The notes under the pieces: generated by a model
The model's input: only the letters and a program-made list of their open reading frames with translations
Database searches by the model: none
Told to the model about the DNA's origin: nothing
Shown: positions 37,288 to 45,772 of the stretch, piece after piece
Numbering within the stretch: position 1 is the stretch's first letter
Layout: the number at the start of each line of letters is the position of its first letter
DNA from: Methanosalsum zhilinae DSM 4017
Lineage (GTDB): Archaea; Halobacteriota; Methanosarcinia; Methanosarcinales; Methanosarcinaceae
Length of the DNA stretch: 64,000 bases
Assembly: GCF_000217995.1 (NCBI RefSeq)
Contig: NC_015676.1
Coordinates: 1,781,708-1,845,707 of the forward strand
Direction: 5' to 3'
Made by a program: the position numbers and the translations under genes

Positions 37288-37325
37288 TGGGCATTAAGCC
37301 CACCTTAAATATTTTTATTTTATTT
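37288..37325 (+). terminator. Short hairpin with T-rich tail
   Basis: TGGGC and GCCCA (37288-37292 and 37298-37302) flank ATTAA. AT-rich sequence with ATTTTTATTTTATTTTATTTT follows. It lies between two convergent genes and could end the plus-strand gene at 37257. The stem is only five pairs, so support is modest. Confidence 0.5.
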
Positions 37326-38738
37326 TATTTTCGCCATCAAGTAAACTGCAGCCAGTGTCCCTGAAATTGCAAGCAATACTCCGAATCCGGGCACAGGTTC
37401 AGGCTCCGGCTCGGGTTCAGGTTCGGGATCTACCGGTTCTGCAAGACTTCGTTCAAGTTCAAAACCAAACTCTCCCATTCTCTCAGCACCATGCGGGACA
37501 GGGGCTCCTGCTTCAGTGCATACAATTCCTGTACCATGTAATTCGCCATCAAAGAGTGATGCATAGCTAAACACACTCGGATAGAACAGGCTTATAGTTG
37601 TACCCGGTACTTCATTCCATTCAGGAGACTGACCAGTAAACCTTACAGCCTCCACATCAGCTTCAGTTCCAATTCCAAGGGAATGTCCCCAGGTAACATA
37701 ATGGTCCCTTCCTGATGTATCACCTATATGAACTGCAGGAGATATGTAATAGACCTCACCTTCGGATAAAGCTAAATCTTCCAGCTGATATCCGGTATCC
37801 AGTTTTCTTACAAGTTCCACAGTCCAGGTACCTTCACTCCATGTACCATCTGCTGTGATCTGTCCTCTGCTTTCAGTTGGAGCTGTGATGATCCGCCGGG
37901 GAATTGTATCTCCTTCCTGCCACTCATATTCAGAGTCAAAAGGTACTGCAAATTCCTCTGCCAGGTAATAATAGTCATCCATCCCCAGGTTTCTGTCCCG
38001 TACATCCTCCCAGTCCAGTGCTACAAATCCGGTTACTTCAGGATCGAACATGTATGCAGGCCGGTCATTATCATCATCCCAGTTCGTATAGTATGGAGAC
38101 TGGCCAGTATCACTATGACGGAATTCAAGTATATGCTGTGAATCAGAGTATCCAACCGGATTGCTTCTGTGAGCCCGCCAGTGAATCAGGTCAAGGAAAA
38201 CTCCATCTTCTCTTAACTGGTCAAGTTCCTCCTGGGATACGATGTTGTCCCAGCTTAGAGGGTCGCCCCTGGTCTCGGGAATGTACTTGCGTACATCACT
38301 TACACCAAGCACGCCGCCAAGATACTCATGAGCCCCTACCTCTTCAGCAGATGGAGAATCCGGCATGAATCTTACATCGTCATGGCAGGTTACAAAACAT
38401 CCAAGTGTATCAAAATAGTTTACCTGATGCCCACCAAGCAGCATGGTCATCCGGTCCTCATTGTATCCGTCCCTTACCCATTCACCATCTTCAAATCTGT
38501 AGTAGTCATGATAAATTCCTGGATACTGCATCTGTGCAGAATCGAATTCAAACAGAAAATGAATGTTTTCATCATTGTATGCGGCCTTTATATTCAGGTC
38601 AATCGTTTCCCTATCCACCGGAACCTCATCAGCAGCTGCACCTATGCTAAAAGCAGTCAGTATTGCTGCAAAGAGAAATAAAGTGCAGGCTATGCGATGT
38701 ATTCGGGAAATCTTATAAGAGCCGTTATATCCTGTCAT
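37320..38738 (-). CDS. Exported EB_dh-like haem-binding domain protein with PGF-CTERM anchor
   Basis: 472 residues from ATG 38738 (MTGYNGSYKI), selected for its GGGGTGAG Shine-Dalgarno. A signal peptide (about residues 18-37, ACTLFLFAAILTAFSIGAAA) precedes a beta-rich domain resembling the ethylbenzene-dehydrogenase-related / cytochrome c-552-DMSO reductase-like family: IKAAYNDENIHFLFEFD and GTWTVELVRKLDTG. It contains CFVTCH, a CX3CH arrangement that could hold a c-type haem. The C-terminus has a Pro-Glu linker (five PE repeats), then PGFGVLLAISGTLAAVYLMA and a Lys-containing tail, the PGF-CTERM signal read by archaeosortase A. It should be exported, cleaved at PGF and lipid-linked. The substrate is unknown. 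Confidence 0.82.
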   Translation of the reverse strand: MTGYNGSYKISRIHRIACTLFLFAAILTAFSIGAAADEVPVDRETIDLNIKAAYNDENIHFLFEFDSAQMQYPGIYHDYYRFEDGEWVRDGYNEDRMTMLLGGHQVNYFDTLGCFVTCHDDVRFMPDSPSAEEVGAHEYLGGVLGVSDVRKYIPETRGDPLSWDNIVSQEELDQLREDGVFLDLIHWRAHRSNPVGYSDSQHILEFRHSDTGQSPYYTNWDDDNDRPAYMFDPEVTGFVALDWEDVRDRNLGMDDYYYLAEEFAVPFDSEYEWQEGDTIPRRIITAPTESRGQITADGTWSEGTWTVELVRKLDTGYQLEDLALSEGEVYYISPAVHIGDTSGRDHYVTWGHSLGIGTEADVEAVRFTGQSPEWNEVPGTTISLFYPSVFSYASLFDGELHGTGIVCTEAGAPVPHGAERMGEFGFELERSLAEPVDPEPEPEPEPEPVPGFGVLLAISGTLAAVYLMAKIK

Positions 38739-38953
38739 TTGTCTCACCCCATTTAGCTGATATATACCCAAATATTACCAGGAACAATCCTGATAAAAAG
38801 GATTGCTCTTGATTATAATTAAATATTTTATTTTATCAGCATTTAAGTTTTCTACTGGGGCAACTGCTGCAGGTCAAACTAATTTACAGAAATGAACCGT
38901 ATCATTTTCAGAAGACAATCTCAGGCCCGGTCTGCCAGACAGGGTCACATATC

Positions 38954-39157
38954 TCATTTATTCTTCTGGCCTTTCATCATCTCCATCATTTCCGGCATGT
39001 TCATACTCTGCATTTCCCGGCAGAAAGGCATCATCTCTTTCATCATACCCTGTGGATCCTTTTTAAAAATCTCACACATGGACGGCATTATTGATTTAAA
39101 GAATTCCACCTTTCCCTCATCGGATAATGCTTCAAACTTTTCTTTCAGATCGTTCAT
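38954..39157 (-). CDS. Small Met-rich protein of unknown function
   Basis: 67 residues from ATG 39157 (MNDLKEKFEALSDEGKVEFF), chosen because a strong GGAGGTGAT lies 5 bases upstream; the longer frame would start before it. The N-terminal half is a charged helix and the C-terminal half is unusually rich in methionine (PQGMMKEMMPFCREMQSM, then NMPEMMEMM), with two Cys. Such clusters can bind copper or react with oxidants, which would fit the nearby catalase. This is inference. The protein is soluble and not recognised. Confidence 0.7.
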   Translation of the reverse strand: MNDLKEKFEALSDEGKVEFFKSIMPSMCEIFKKDPQGMMKEMMPFCREMQSMNMPEMMEMMKGQKNK

Positions 39158-39172
39158 AAATATCACCTCCAT

Positions 39173-39600
39173 ACTCCCATTTCAATTTACAATTTTCCGG
39201 ATATAAACGCCTTATGGTAAGCCATGGGCAGAATTAAAAAAGTAGAGGACATAAATGAGATCATGAGCTATGTTGTGATTGATAGAGAATTAAAATTTCA
39301 GGAAAAAATCCATCAGAAGATGATATTAGTAAATGGATAATATTAAGATTTTAAACTTATTTAAAAGAGCTATTTTGAGCTTTAAATATATTTTAAACTT
39401 AAATACTAATTATAAATATAAATAAAACTTATTTAAATAATAAAAACTATTTAAATTGATTAAAATAGAATTTTATTATATTTAGATTCATAAATACTAA
39501 TTAATTCTAAAAATAGATTGAATGAAAGCTTTATATCTTTAAAAAACATATATAACATGTTAGTAATCCCATAATTCTGGGGGGCTAATTGGGAGGTGAC
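39173..39600. repeat. AT-rich tract with short direct repeats
   Basis: The stretch from about 39345 to 39560 is almost purely A and T. AAACTTATTTAAA occurs at 39353-39365 and again at 39425-39437, with a one-base-shorter copy (AAACTATTTAAA) at 39444-39455. AAATACTAATTA occurs at 39401-39412 and 39492-39503. No gene is supported inside; a 38-codon ORF at 39224-39340 lacks a ribosome site. Near its right end CATATATAAC (about 39547-39556) is a TATA candidate for the small gene at 39608. Base composition is unlike the flanking genes. Confidence 0.6.
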
Positions 39601-39607
39601 ATAACAT

Positions 39608-39688
39608 ATGGTCAAACCACAGGAATCAAAAAAACCAGGACAGACTGCCAAAAAAGGGGAGCAGGCTAAAAAGCAGCAGAAAAAGTAA
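39608..39688 (+). CDS. 26-residue Lys/Gln-rich small protein
   Basis: The product begins MVKPQESKKPGQTAKKGE and ends QQKK. It has nine Lys in 26 residues, no hydrophobic segment and a predicted pI above 10. Support comes from signals around it: GGGAGGTGA 8 bases before the ATG, a TATA element (CATATATAAC) about 55 bp upstream, and a hairpin terminator 33 bp after the stop. It is too short for normal gene finders. It could bind RNA or a ribosomal partner; the tail resembles Lys-rich N-termini of archaeal ribosomal proteins. It is monocistronic and convergent with gltS. Function is unknown. Confidence 0.65.
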   Translation: MVKPQESKKPGQTAKKGEQAKKQQKK

Positions 39689-39721
39689 ACTAATATGATA
39701 TTTCATCCTGCAAAAATCTTG

Positions 39722-39753
39722 AGGTTGCTTTTTTGGCAACCTTTCTCTTTTTC
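39722..39753. terminator. Hairpin terminator between the 26-residue gene and gltS
   Basis: AGGTTGC (39722-39728) pairs with GCAACCT (39736-39742), a perfect 7-bp stem with a 7-base loop of six T and one G. TTTCTCTTTTTC follows on plus. On minus, ATTTTTGC follows the stem, so it may end gltS as well (its stop is 39783). Confidence 0.65.
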
Positions 39754-39782
39754 ATACATGTCCATAATTTACAGAACTGAAT

Positions 39783-41198
39783 TCATTTTCTGCCAAAATG
39801 GAATATTCCAAGCCATATCCAGAATGCCATCAGCACAGCTGCAAAGATGAGCACCGGTACCGGGCCAAACTGGAATATCAGTGGCACCGAGGCTGCTGTA
39901 AAAATTCCCCCACCTACAACAGGCTCAAACATCAGCTGTTTATATCCAAAACTTTCAAGAGCAGGAGATTTATTTTCCGGATCTGCTATTTTCATCAGCA
40001 GAAGACCGCTTGCAGTCATACCCATTGACTGGCCAAAATTACCGATACCCCTTTCAAACCAGTACGTGGGAATCATTCTGGGTGCCAGGTAAATATATGC
40101 AACCACATTCCAGACAATACCAACAACTCCAAGAATGATGAATGGTGCCAGGTTATCACCGATTACTGCAAGAGAGAGTGTTGCAATTGCACTCACGATC
40201 AAAATGTCCAGAGAAAGACCCTGTATCCTCATCATTATATTTCGATCAAGCGTCTGGTGGACATCAAATCTGTCCAGAAATATCTGGAGAATAATACCAC
40301 CGATCATTGCCAGAGGAAATAACGGAATGTATCTCAGCAGGTATACATCAGTCATCTGGCCCCAGGTAATCTCCTCCAGAAAAATAAAACCCTGGAGAAG
40401 AAGATATCCAATACCAATTGCAACTCCGATATAGGCAAAATGAAGGGAGAGTGGTTCAATCGATTCAGGACGTGTAGTTATTTTACCTGCAGATTCCCTG
40501 GCATCAAAATCAACAATACCTGCCTGCTGCAGTTTATCCAGCTGGAGTTCATCAGGATCCTTGAGCACATTTGAATCACCTTTTCTAATTCCATAATTTA
40601 AAAGTACTATCCCAAAAACAACTCCAAACAGAATACCAATAGTTGCAAGGCCTATTGCCAGATCCCCTCCTTCAGCAAATCCAAGTTCTTCAAAGGTTCC
40701 TGCCATACCTGCCGCTGTTCCATGACCTCCTTCAAAACCAATTTCAATCAAGGCACCTGCCATAGGATTTACTGCAAAAAATGGAGTAAGGATCAGAAGA
40801 GTAACCAGTATCCCAAAAACATACTGACCCCAGGCCATTGTCTGCCCGTGTGCCACCTGAGGCCCTGCGATAATCCAGATCTCACGCAGGCTGGGAATCT
40901 TTTTTCCAAGAAAGAGTGTTGCAAATATGATGTTTATAAAAAGTGCTGGCAGGGCTGCCCATACATTCAGAATATCCTCAGGAAAAAGTCCGTCTGAGAG
41001 CAGGGAATTTTCATATCCCATCCCGACAGCAACTTGCCCAAGAACATCGGGACCAAGAAACAGAGCCAGAAATCCTCCAATCAGTGAACTTGGAATGAAG
41101 AGTTTCTGGAGAGGAGGAGACATTAAGCGAATCCATTTTCCTGCAAGCAAAATCAAACCCAGTAACAGAAAACTCATCCCAACCATTGAAGCAGACAT
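39783..41198 (-). CDS. gltS: Sodium/glutamate symporter family protein (GltS-like)
   Basis: 471 residues with about ten membrane helices. Two GltS repeats are visible: the Gly-rich region with IEIGFEGGHGTAAGMAGTF, a hallmark of the first re-entrant loop, and GIGNFGQSMGMTASGLLLMKIADP for the second. The family couples uptake of glutamate or a related anion to Na+ flow. The cytosolic middle loop (about residues 207-245, KGDSNVLKDPDELQLDKL) is long. The gene is alone, 45 bp before nrdG. Substrate and direction cannot be decided by sequence. Confidence 0.9.
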   Translation of the reverse strand: MSASMVGMSFLLLGLILLAGKWIRLMSPPLQKLFIPSSLIGGFLALFLGPDVLGQVAVGMGYENSLLSDGLFPEDILNVWAALPALFINIIFATLFLGKKIPSLREIWIIAGPQVAHGQTMAWGQYVFGILVTLLILTPFFAVNPMAGALIEIGFEGGHGTAAGMAGTFEELGFAEGGDLAIGLATIGILFGVVFGIVLLNYGIRKGDSNVLKDPDELQLDKLQQAGIVDFDARESAGKITTRPESIEPLSLHFAYIGVAIGIGYLLLQGFIFLEEITWGQMTDVYLLRYIPLFPLAMIGGIILQIFLDRFDVHQTLDRNIMMRIQGLSLDILIVSAIATLSLAVIGDNLAPFIILGVVGIVWNVVAYIYLAPRMIPTYWFERGIGNFGQSMGMTASGLLLMKIADPENKSPALESFGYKQLMFEPVVGGGIFTAASVPLIFQFGPVPVLIFAAVLMAFWIWLGIFHFGRK

Positions 41199-41242
41199 TG
41201 AAAAAACTCCTATATTGTATCAAAATTCAGGTACTGACTGAT

Positions 41243-42013
41243 TCAGATTTTTTCATTTCCGTGTTCCTTTGAACGAATCCATACATTATTAAGATACCGG
41301 CGGGCATGCTGGCCTAATTTCAGAAGTTCATCCCGGTTGAGAGGAAGGGTATTCCGGATATTCTCAGACATTGCATTTTCTGTTATTCCCTGCTGGATAA
41401 CATAATCCACATCTCTGCCTGCATGTTCTGCAATCCATCTGGCAATGGATGATATCTCCTCCGGAGTTTCGATCAGATCCCTGAAAACGGTGGTACGCAT
41501 CTCCAACTGTACACCGGCTTCCAGAATACATTCAATCGACCCCTGCAGTCTCCTGACAATTTCTCCAGAATCACACTTCACACTTCCAGCCGCACCAAGT
41601 CCTGCAATCTTTCTGTAGAGATGAGGATTGTCAGGAGGTGCCTTGATATCAACAAAAAATCTATCCACAAGTCCTTTCTCCGCCAGAGTGCAGATGTTAT
41701 CCTCAAAGAAGCCATTGGTTTCAATACCCACCAGCAGATCCCTTTCCTTTGCAAATGAGGCCAGGTGAACTACAGCATCAATATGCATCATCGGTTCTCC
41801 GCCTGAGAAAACAACACTGCTGACAAAAGGAGTGGCCTTTATAATATCCTGCTCTGCTTCTGAAATATCCACTGGTTCAGATACTGCCAGAAGATCATAA
41901 TTCTGACAGTAGGGGCACCTGAAGGGACATTCCCTGAAAAAAAGGACAACAGAAGCTCTGCCATACCAGTCAACTGTTGATACGGAAACAGAGCCTGAAT
42001 AGTTTATCTTCAT
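41243..42013 (-). CDS. nrdG: Anaerobic ribonucleotide reductase-activating radical SAM protein
   Basis: 256 residues. It starts MKINYSGSVSVSTVDWYG and has the SAM cluster motif RECPFRCPYCQN near residue 30, then VVFSGGEPMMHIDAV (GGE-type SAM binding). The form is longer than bacterial NrdG but is the usual archaeal type. It generates the glycyl radical on NrdD. The start overlaps the nrdD stop in the form ATGA, so the two are translationally coupled. Context makes this role clear, although the family is shared with other activating enzymes. Confidence 0.9.
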   Translation of the reverse strand: MKINYSGSVSVSTVDWYGRASVVLFFRECPFRCPYCQNYDLLAVSEPVDISEAEQDIIKATPFVSSVVFSGGEPMMHIDAVVHLASFAKERDLLVGIETNGFFEDNICTLAEKGLVDRFFVDIKAPPDNPHLYRKIAGLGAAGSVKCDSGEIVRRLQGSIECILEAGVQLEMRTTVFRDLIETPEEISSIARWIAEHAGRDVDYVIQQGITENAMSENIRNTLPLNRDELLKLGQHARRYLNNVWIRSKEHGNEKI

Positions 42014-44409
42014 AGCATGTCAGCTGAATTGTATCTCATACGGTCCTTAAGTTCCTGCTTCTTTGCCGCATTCCAGCCACCAACTGCCTGAACATATCCC
42101 GTTACCCTTGAGAGATGTTCCACATTATCTGAACTGCAGTTGGAGCAGCTATCAAGAAGCCCTGAAGCTACATGGAAATCATTCATGCAGACGGTCATAT
42201 CCTTGGTAAATGCAAAGTATCCTACCTGGGTATTTCTGGCAATTTTCATTGCAAAATCCTTGAGACCTGAAGGATCCGGATGACCTTCTCCCATCCAGAT
42301 ATGCAGAATATTTCCACCATCCACTATAGGGAAGAAGACATGTTCGATATTGATCCTGTCAGTAATTGAAATGTCAGCTCCAGGAGGTACATGCGTACCA
42401 TTGGTATAGTAAATTGGCAAATCTCTTGTATCCTTTAGCTGTTTTCTTGTAGATTCAAGATCTCCCTTTATAACCTTCTCAGCATGCTTTGAGAATTCCA
42501 TGTGGAGAAGATCAGATACAGCAAATCTCTGACATGTAGTTTCAGCAGGAGTTCTTGCAAGGGCAATTTCCATTGAATGAGTTTCACTGAGCTGTCTTGC
42601 ATATAGTTCCATTTCTGTCATGCACCTTACAGCAAGTTTGAACGCATCCTTTGACTCATGCATCTGCATACCGGTATGATGCTGGACCATTTCATTAAGT
42701 CCTATAATACCAATGGTATATACAAGTGAATCAATATCCACAGCTATAGCACCACGTTTTCCGGTGGCAGGATCCTTGGGCTGCTGGGTTGCAAAAGGCA
42801 TGCGGCCATTCCTGATAATATTGTCCATCCAGCGTCTTTTGACCTTGAATACCTCAACTGCCTGATCCATAAGCCGTCTCAATTCTCTGAAAAGAGCTTC
42901 ATCATCAGCTTCTGCACGATAGGCGGCCCTTGGACAGTTAAGAGACACAACCTGCCAGGCACCCATTGAAAAGTGCATTCCATCCCTGAAATAAAGTTTA
43001 TCCTCGAAGTGGGAATCTGCATCTGCTGTTGCTGAAAACTGATATGCACAGCACTGATAGCATGAAATACCCTCGCCTGCTCCCCTGTATGCAGGAAGCT
43101 GGTTGTCAAAGTAGGGAGTACCAAACCGTGTTGCTAGTTCAAAGGACATGGTATAGAGTTCATCATATGTAGGAAGCTGCGGGTTGGCCTTATTGAACTC
43201 CTCGTCCTCCTGCATAAAGTCAGGTTCAATGGATATTTCGGGTTTTGGGAAGTTGAAAGGCTTGCCCCAGTAATCTCCCTGAAGCATCACATTCATCAAA
43301 GCTCTGAACCCGAGCCTGACCTCGCGTTCAAATTCTCCGTATGTCCTAAGAGGAGTATCTTTTCCATCCCATACACGACCTTTGTACACAACAGGTTTAT
43401 CCCTCCACAGTTTAGGGATACCTGGTGATAGCTGAACCGATGAGAATACAAGCTGTCCGCCTCTGGCAACCATCATCTGGGTCATCTCATACACAAACAT
43501 CTGCATGAGCTGTTCGATTTCAGGATAATCCATGCCCTCAAAGTATGGTGCCATGAATGTCAGGAAATTGTAAAAACCCTGGCCGCCTGCAAAATTGGTC
43601 TGCGCACTGCCAAGTGCCTTAACTGCATGAAGTATAGCAACCTCAGCGTTTTTTGCAGGCCCTGCCACACTTGCCTTGGTACCTGAACCATCTGGCATCA
43701 GGCCATAATAGAAAAAGTACCTCAGGTCCCAGTCCTGGCAGAATGCACGGGTGCCCAGGTACTCCAGGTCATGTATATGAATATCACCATTAAGGTGCAG
43801 ATCTGCCACCTTTGGAGGCAGGAGTAGAAGATACTGTTCCTTGGATATCTTATCTGCTTTTTTCTTGTGGGATGTTTCAGCATTTTCCTGCAGGTTGGCA
43901 TTGTCCTTTGCCTCAAATCCTGTACCAATATCTATCTTATAGGCATCGTATACAGGAGTACCTACCCTGGTTGAGATGTTACGCCATTCAACATGACCAT
44001 TTTCAATGAGAACTATATTGACCAGTTCCCTTACAAGAGGACTTGAAAGAAATTGGAGGTTCATTGCACGAATACGTTTTTCGGTCTCCTTTGCAATATC
44101 CCTGGCTTGTTCAGGAGTTATTGCAGACTTGCCATAGAACTGTTCACAGAGTTGAGTTTCCTTAAGTAGCTGATTAACAACAACACTGCGATCCCAGTCA
44201 ACTATATGTCCGTCAGTTGTACGTACCCTGGGCATTGCCGGAACAAATTCACCTTCCAGGGTCTGCTGCATTGGTACATGGACCTGATGTTTTCTGTTTT
44301 CAGCGATTTGCATATCATCTTTCACAATGCTATCCTCATTATTAAGATCTTTATTTATTTCTTTTATTTTCGAACTTTCTGTCATAGTACCTGTACCGCA
44401 ACCATGCAT
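42010..44409 (-). CDS. nrdD: Anaerobic ribonucleoside-triphosphate reductase
   Basis: About 799 residues from ATG 44409 (MHGCGTGTMTESSK), favoured by the AGGTGGGAG Shine-Dalgarno; the ORF opens 15 codons earlier. The N-terminal part holds an ATP cone (VDWDRSVVVNQLLKETQ). The catalytic barrel contains DLHLNGDIHIHDLEY and CYQCCAYQFSATA with redox cysteines. The C-terminus has CSNCSS zinc ligands and the glycyl radical segment RVTGYVQAVGGWNAAKKQEL. It makes dNTPs without oxygen. The gene is preceded by a glutaredoxin-like gene and followed by nrdG. Confidence 0.95.
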   Translation of the reverse strand: MHGCGTGTMTESSKIKEINKDLNNEDSIVKDDMQIAENRKHQVHVPMQQTLEGEFVPAMPRVRTTDGHIVDWDRSVVVNQLLKETQLCEQFYGKSAITPEQARDIAKETEKRIRAMNLQFLSSPLVRELVNIVLIENGHVEWRNISTRVGTPVYDAYKIDIGTGFEAKDNANLQENAETSHKKKADKISKEQYLLLLPPKVADLHLNGDIHIHDLEYLGTRAFCQDWDLRYFFYYGLMPDGSGTKASVAGPAKNAEVAILHAVKALGSAQTNFAGGQGFYNFLTFMAPYFEGMDYPEIEQLMQMFVYEMTQMMVARGGQLVFSSVQLSPGIPKLWRDKPVVYKGRVWDGKDTPLRTYGEFEREVRLGFRALMNVMLQGDYWGKPFNFPKPEISIEPDFMQEDEEFNKANPQLPTYDELYTMSFELATRFGTPYFDNQLPAYRGAGEGISCYQCCAYQFSATADADSHFEDKLYFRDGMHFSMGAWQVVSLNCPRAAYRAEADDEALFRELRRLMDQAVEVFKVKRRWMDNIIRNGRMPFATQQPKDPATGKRGAIAVDIDSLVYTIGIIGLNEMVQHHTGMQMHESKDAFKLAVRCMTEMELYARQLSETHSMEIALARTPAETTCQRFAVSDLLHMEFSKHAEKVIKGDLESTRKQLKDTRDLPIYYTNGTHVPPGADISITDRINIEHVFFPIVDGGNILHIWMGEGHPDPSGLKDFAMKIARNTQVGYFAFTKDMTVCMNDFHVASGLLDSCSNCSSDNVEHLSRVTGYVQAVGGWNAAKKQELKDRMRYNSADML

Positions 44410-44425
44410 TCTCCCACCTCGACAT

Positions 44426-44683
44426 TTATAGATCAAGTATGCTGCTGATAGCATCCATATTTAAAGTCTCACCTTTAAACAGTTCCTCATAAGTAAGGAA
44501 TGTATCACCAACCTGCAGAACCGGAGCAGTCACGGTGAAAACACCGTTTATACGAAGTTCTGTAAGAGATTCCGGTGAAGACATGTCTGCCTCCTTAAAA
44601 GGTATATCGTTCTTTTTCATGACCGTCTTTAATTTGTCACATTTTGGACAGATCTGAGTAGTGTATATGGTTATTTGCTCCAT
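44426..44683 (-). CDS. Glutaredoxin/thioredoxin-like protein linked to nrdD
   Basis: About 85 residues from ATG 44683 (MEQITIYTTQICPKC); the ORF can begin five codons earlier. The active site is CPKC near residue 12, in the form of NrdH/glutaredoxin-like proteins. A cis-Pro is in TVTAPVLQVGD. It probably passes electrons to ribonucleotide reductase, given that nrdD starts 16 bp after its stop. It lacks a partner reductase in view. Confidence 0.88.
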   Translation of the reverse strand: MEQITIYTTQICPKCDKLKTVMKKNDIPFKEADMSSPESLTELRINGVFTVTAPVLQVGDTFLTYEELFKGETLNMDAISSILDL

Positions 44684-44698
44684 TTTTTTCACATCCAT

Positions 44699-45091
44699 TA
44701 TCAGGATATCACATATTCATACAATTCTATATTATCAGGTAGCCGGGAAGCATATCAGGCAGCACCAGACGATAGACGTACCTGAGAAAGTTCATCAAAA
44801 TCAAACCCCAGCGACACTGCCTGCCCTCATGATAAAGCATCTATCACGTAATATTTGTGTAAATGATACAAACGATCTTTTGGTTAATAATAATTTTCCA
44901 ACTCATCTTTGCATACTAAAAATTTTTAATTTTAACATGTGTGATCACATATCTGATAACATATGTGATAACAAAAAATAAATATCCTTTAGTTCTGGAT
45001 TCTATTGCATAAGCTCATAGGAATATGATCTGTCCAGCTGCAAAAAACGTATATTGCATCTATACATTATACAAAATAAATTTAATCAGAG
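44699..45091. promoter_or_regulatory. Divergent spacer between nrd genes and radB with inverted repeats
   Basis: A 390-bp spacer with no gene. At 44940-44949 TGTGATCACA is a perfect palindrome. At 44944-44952 and 44961-44969 ATCACATAT and ATATGTGAT form a perfect inverted repeat with an 8-base spacer. The three TGTGAT half-sites are about 125-150 bp upstream of radB and 250-280 bp upstream of the glutaredoxin gene. A regulator-binding array is the likely meaning. Promoter-like AT sequence for the nrd genes lies near 44715-44740. Confidence 0.5.
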
Positions 45092-45769
45092 GTGTATCAA
45101 ATAAAAACATATTTACAATCAGGATGCGAACCTCTTGACCGGCTTCTGGGAGGAGGATTTGAATCCGGTATTGTCACCCAGATATTTGGAGAAGCAGGCA
45201 GTGGAAAAACCAATATATGCCTCCAGACTGCGGTCGAATGTGTAAAAAACGGAAGAAAGGTAATATATATAGATACTGAAGCCATTTCAGCCGATCGATT
45301 CGAACAGATTGCAGGTGAGAGGGCAAAGGAAATTGCAAGAGACATTATAATCTATGAACCCACCAGCTTTGAGGAACAGTATTCAGCCATTCTGGACCTG
45401 AGTAAGATTGCAGGTGAGAATATTGGACTCATAATTCTGGATTCTGCAACTTCCTTCTACCGTTATGAACTGGATGATGAAGATTCAGGAATACGAACCA
45501 GGCGAGAACTGTCCAACCAGCTTGGGATTCTTCACAGCTTTGCAAGAAAACATGACATAGCGGTGATCATTACAAATCAGATCTACACAGATATTGTTTC
45601 CGGTGCCTACAAGCCAATCGGAGGCAGCGGTATCGAGCATATATCAAAGACAATTATACAGCTTGAACGTACCGGCACCGGAACACGCCTTGCAAAACTA
45701 TGGAAACACAGGTCAAGACCTGAAGGTGAGACCTGCAGGTTTACGATAACATCAGATGGTGTAAGGTAG
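45092..45769 (+). CDS. radB: DNA repair and recombination protein RadB
   Basis: 225 residues, from a GTG start (V/MYQIKTYLQSG). It is a RecA-family core without the N-terminal domain of RadA: FGEAGSGKTNIC (Walker A, near residue 33), VIYIDTEAIS and NIGLIILDSATSFYR (Walker B). RadB is a non-catalytic RadA paralogue that modulates recombination and Hjc. The ATP-dependent branch seems intact. Its upstream region carries inverted repeats (44940-44969). It is convergent with the tRNA methyltransferase gene. Confidence 0.92.
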   Translation: MYQIKTYLQSGCEPLDRLLGGGFESGIVTQIFGEAGSGKTNICLQTAVECVKNGRKVIYIDTEAISADRFEQIAGERAKEIARDIIIYEPTSFEEQYSAILDLSKIAGENIGLIILDSATSFYRYELDDEDSGIRTRRELSNQLGILHSFARKHDIAVIITNQIYTDIVSGAYKPIGGSGIEHISKTIIQLERTGTGTRLAKLWKHRSRPEGETCRFTITSDGVR

Positions 45770-45772
45770 AAA

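Noticed and set aside
37395-37440. Short tandem repeat in DNA of the exported protein gene
   Set aside because: It is the codon pattern of a Pro-Glu linker, not a CRISPR or mobile repeat.
38785-38805. Small inverted repeat CAATCC/GGATTG upstream of the exported protein gene
   Set aside because: Only six pairs, with a spacer and no T-run on the relevant strand; too weak to call.
39224-39340. A 38-codon ORF on plus (MGRIKKVEDINEIMSYV)
   Set aside because: It has no ribosome-binding site or promoter and lies in sequence that becomes AT-rich; the frame may be chance.
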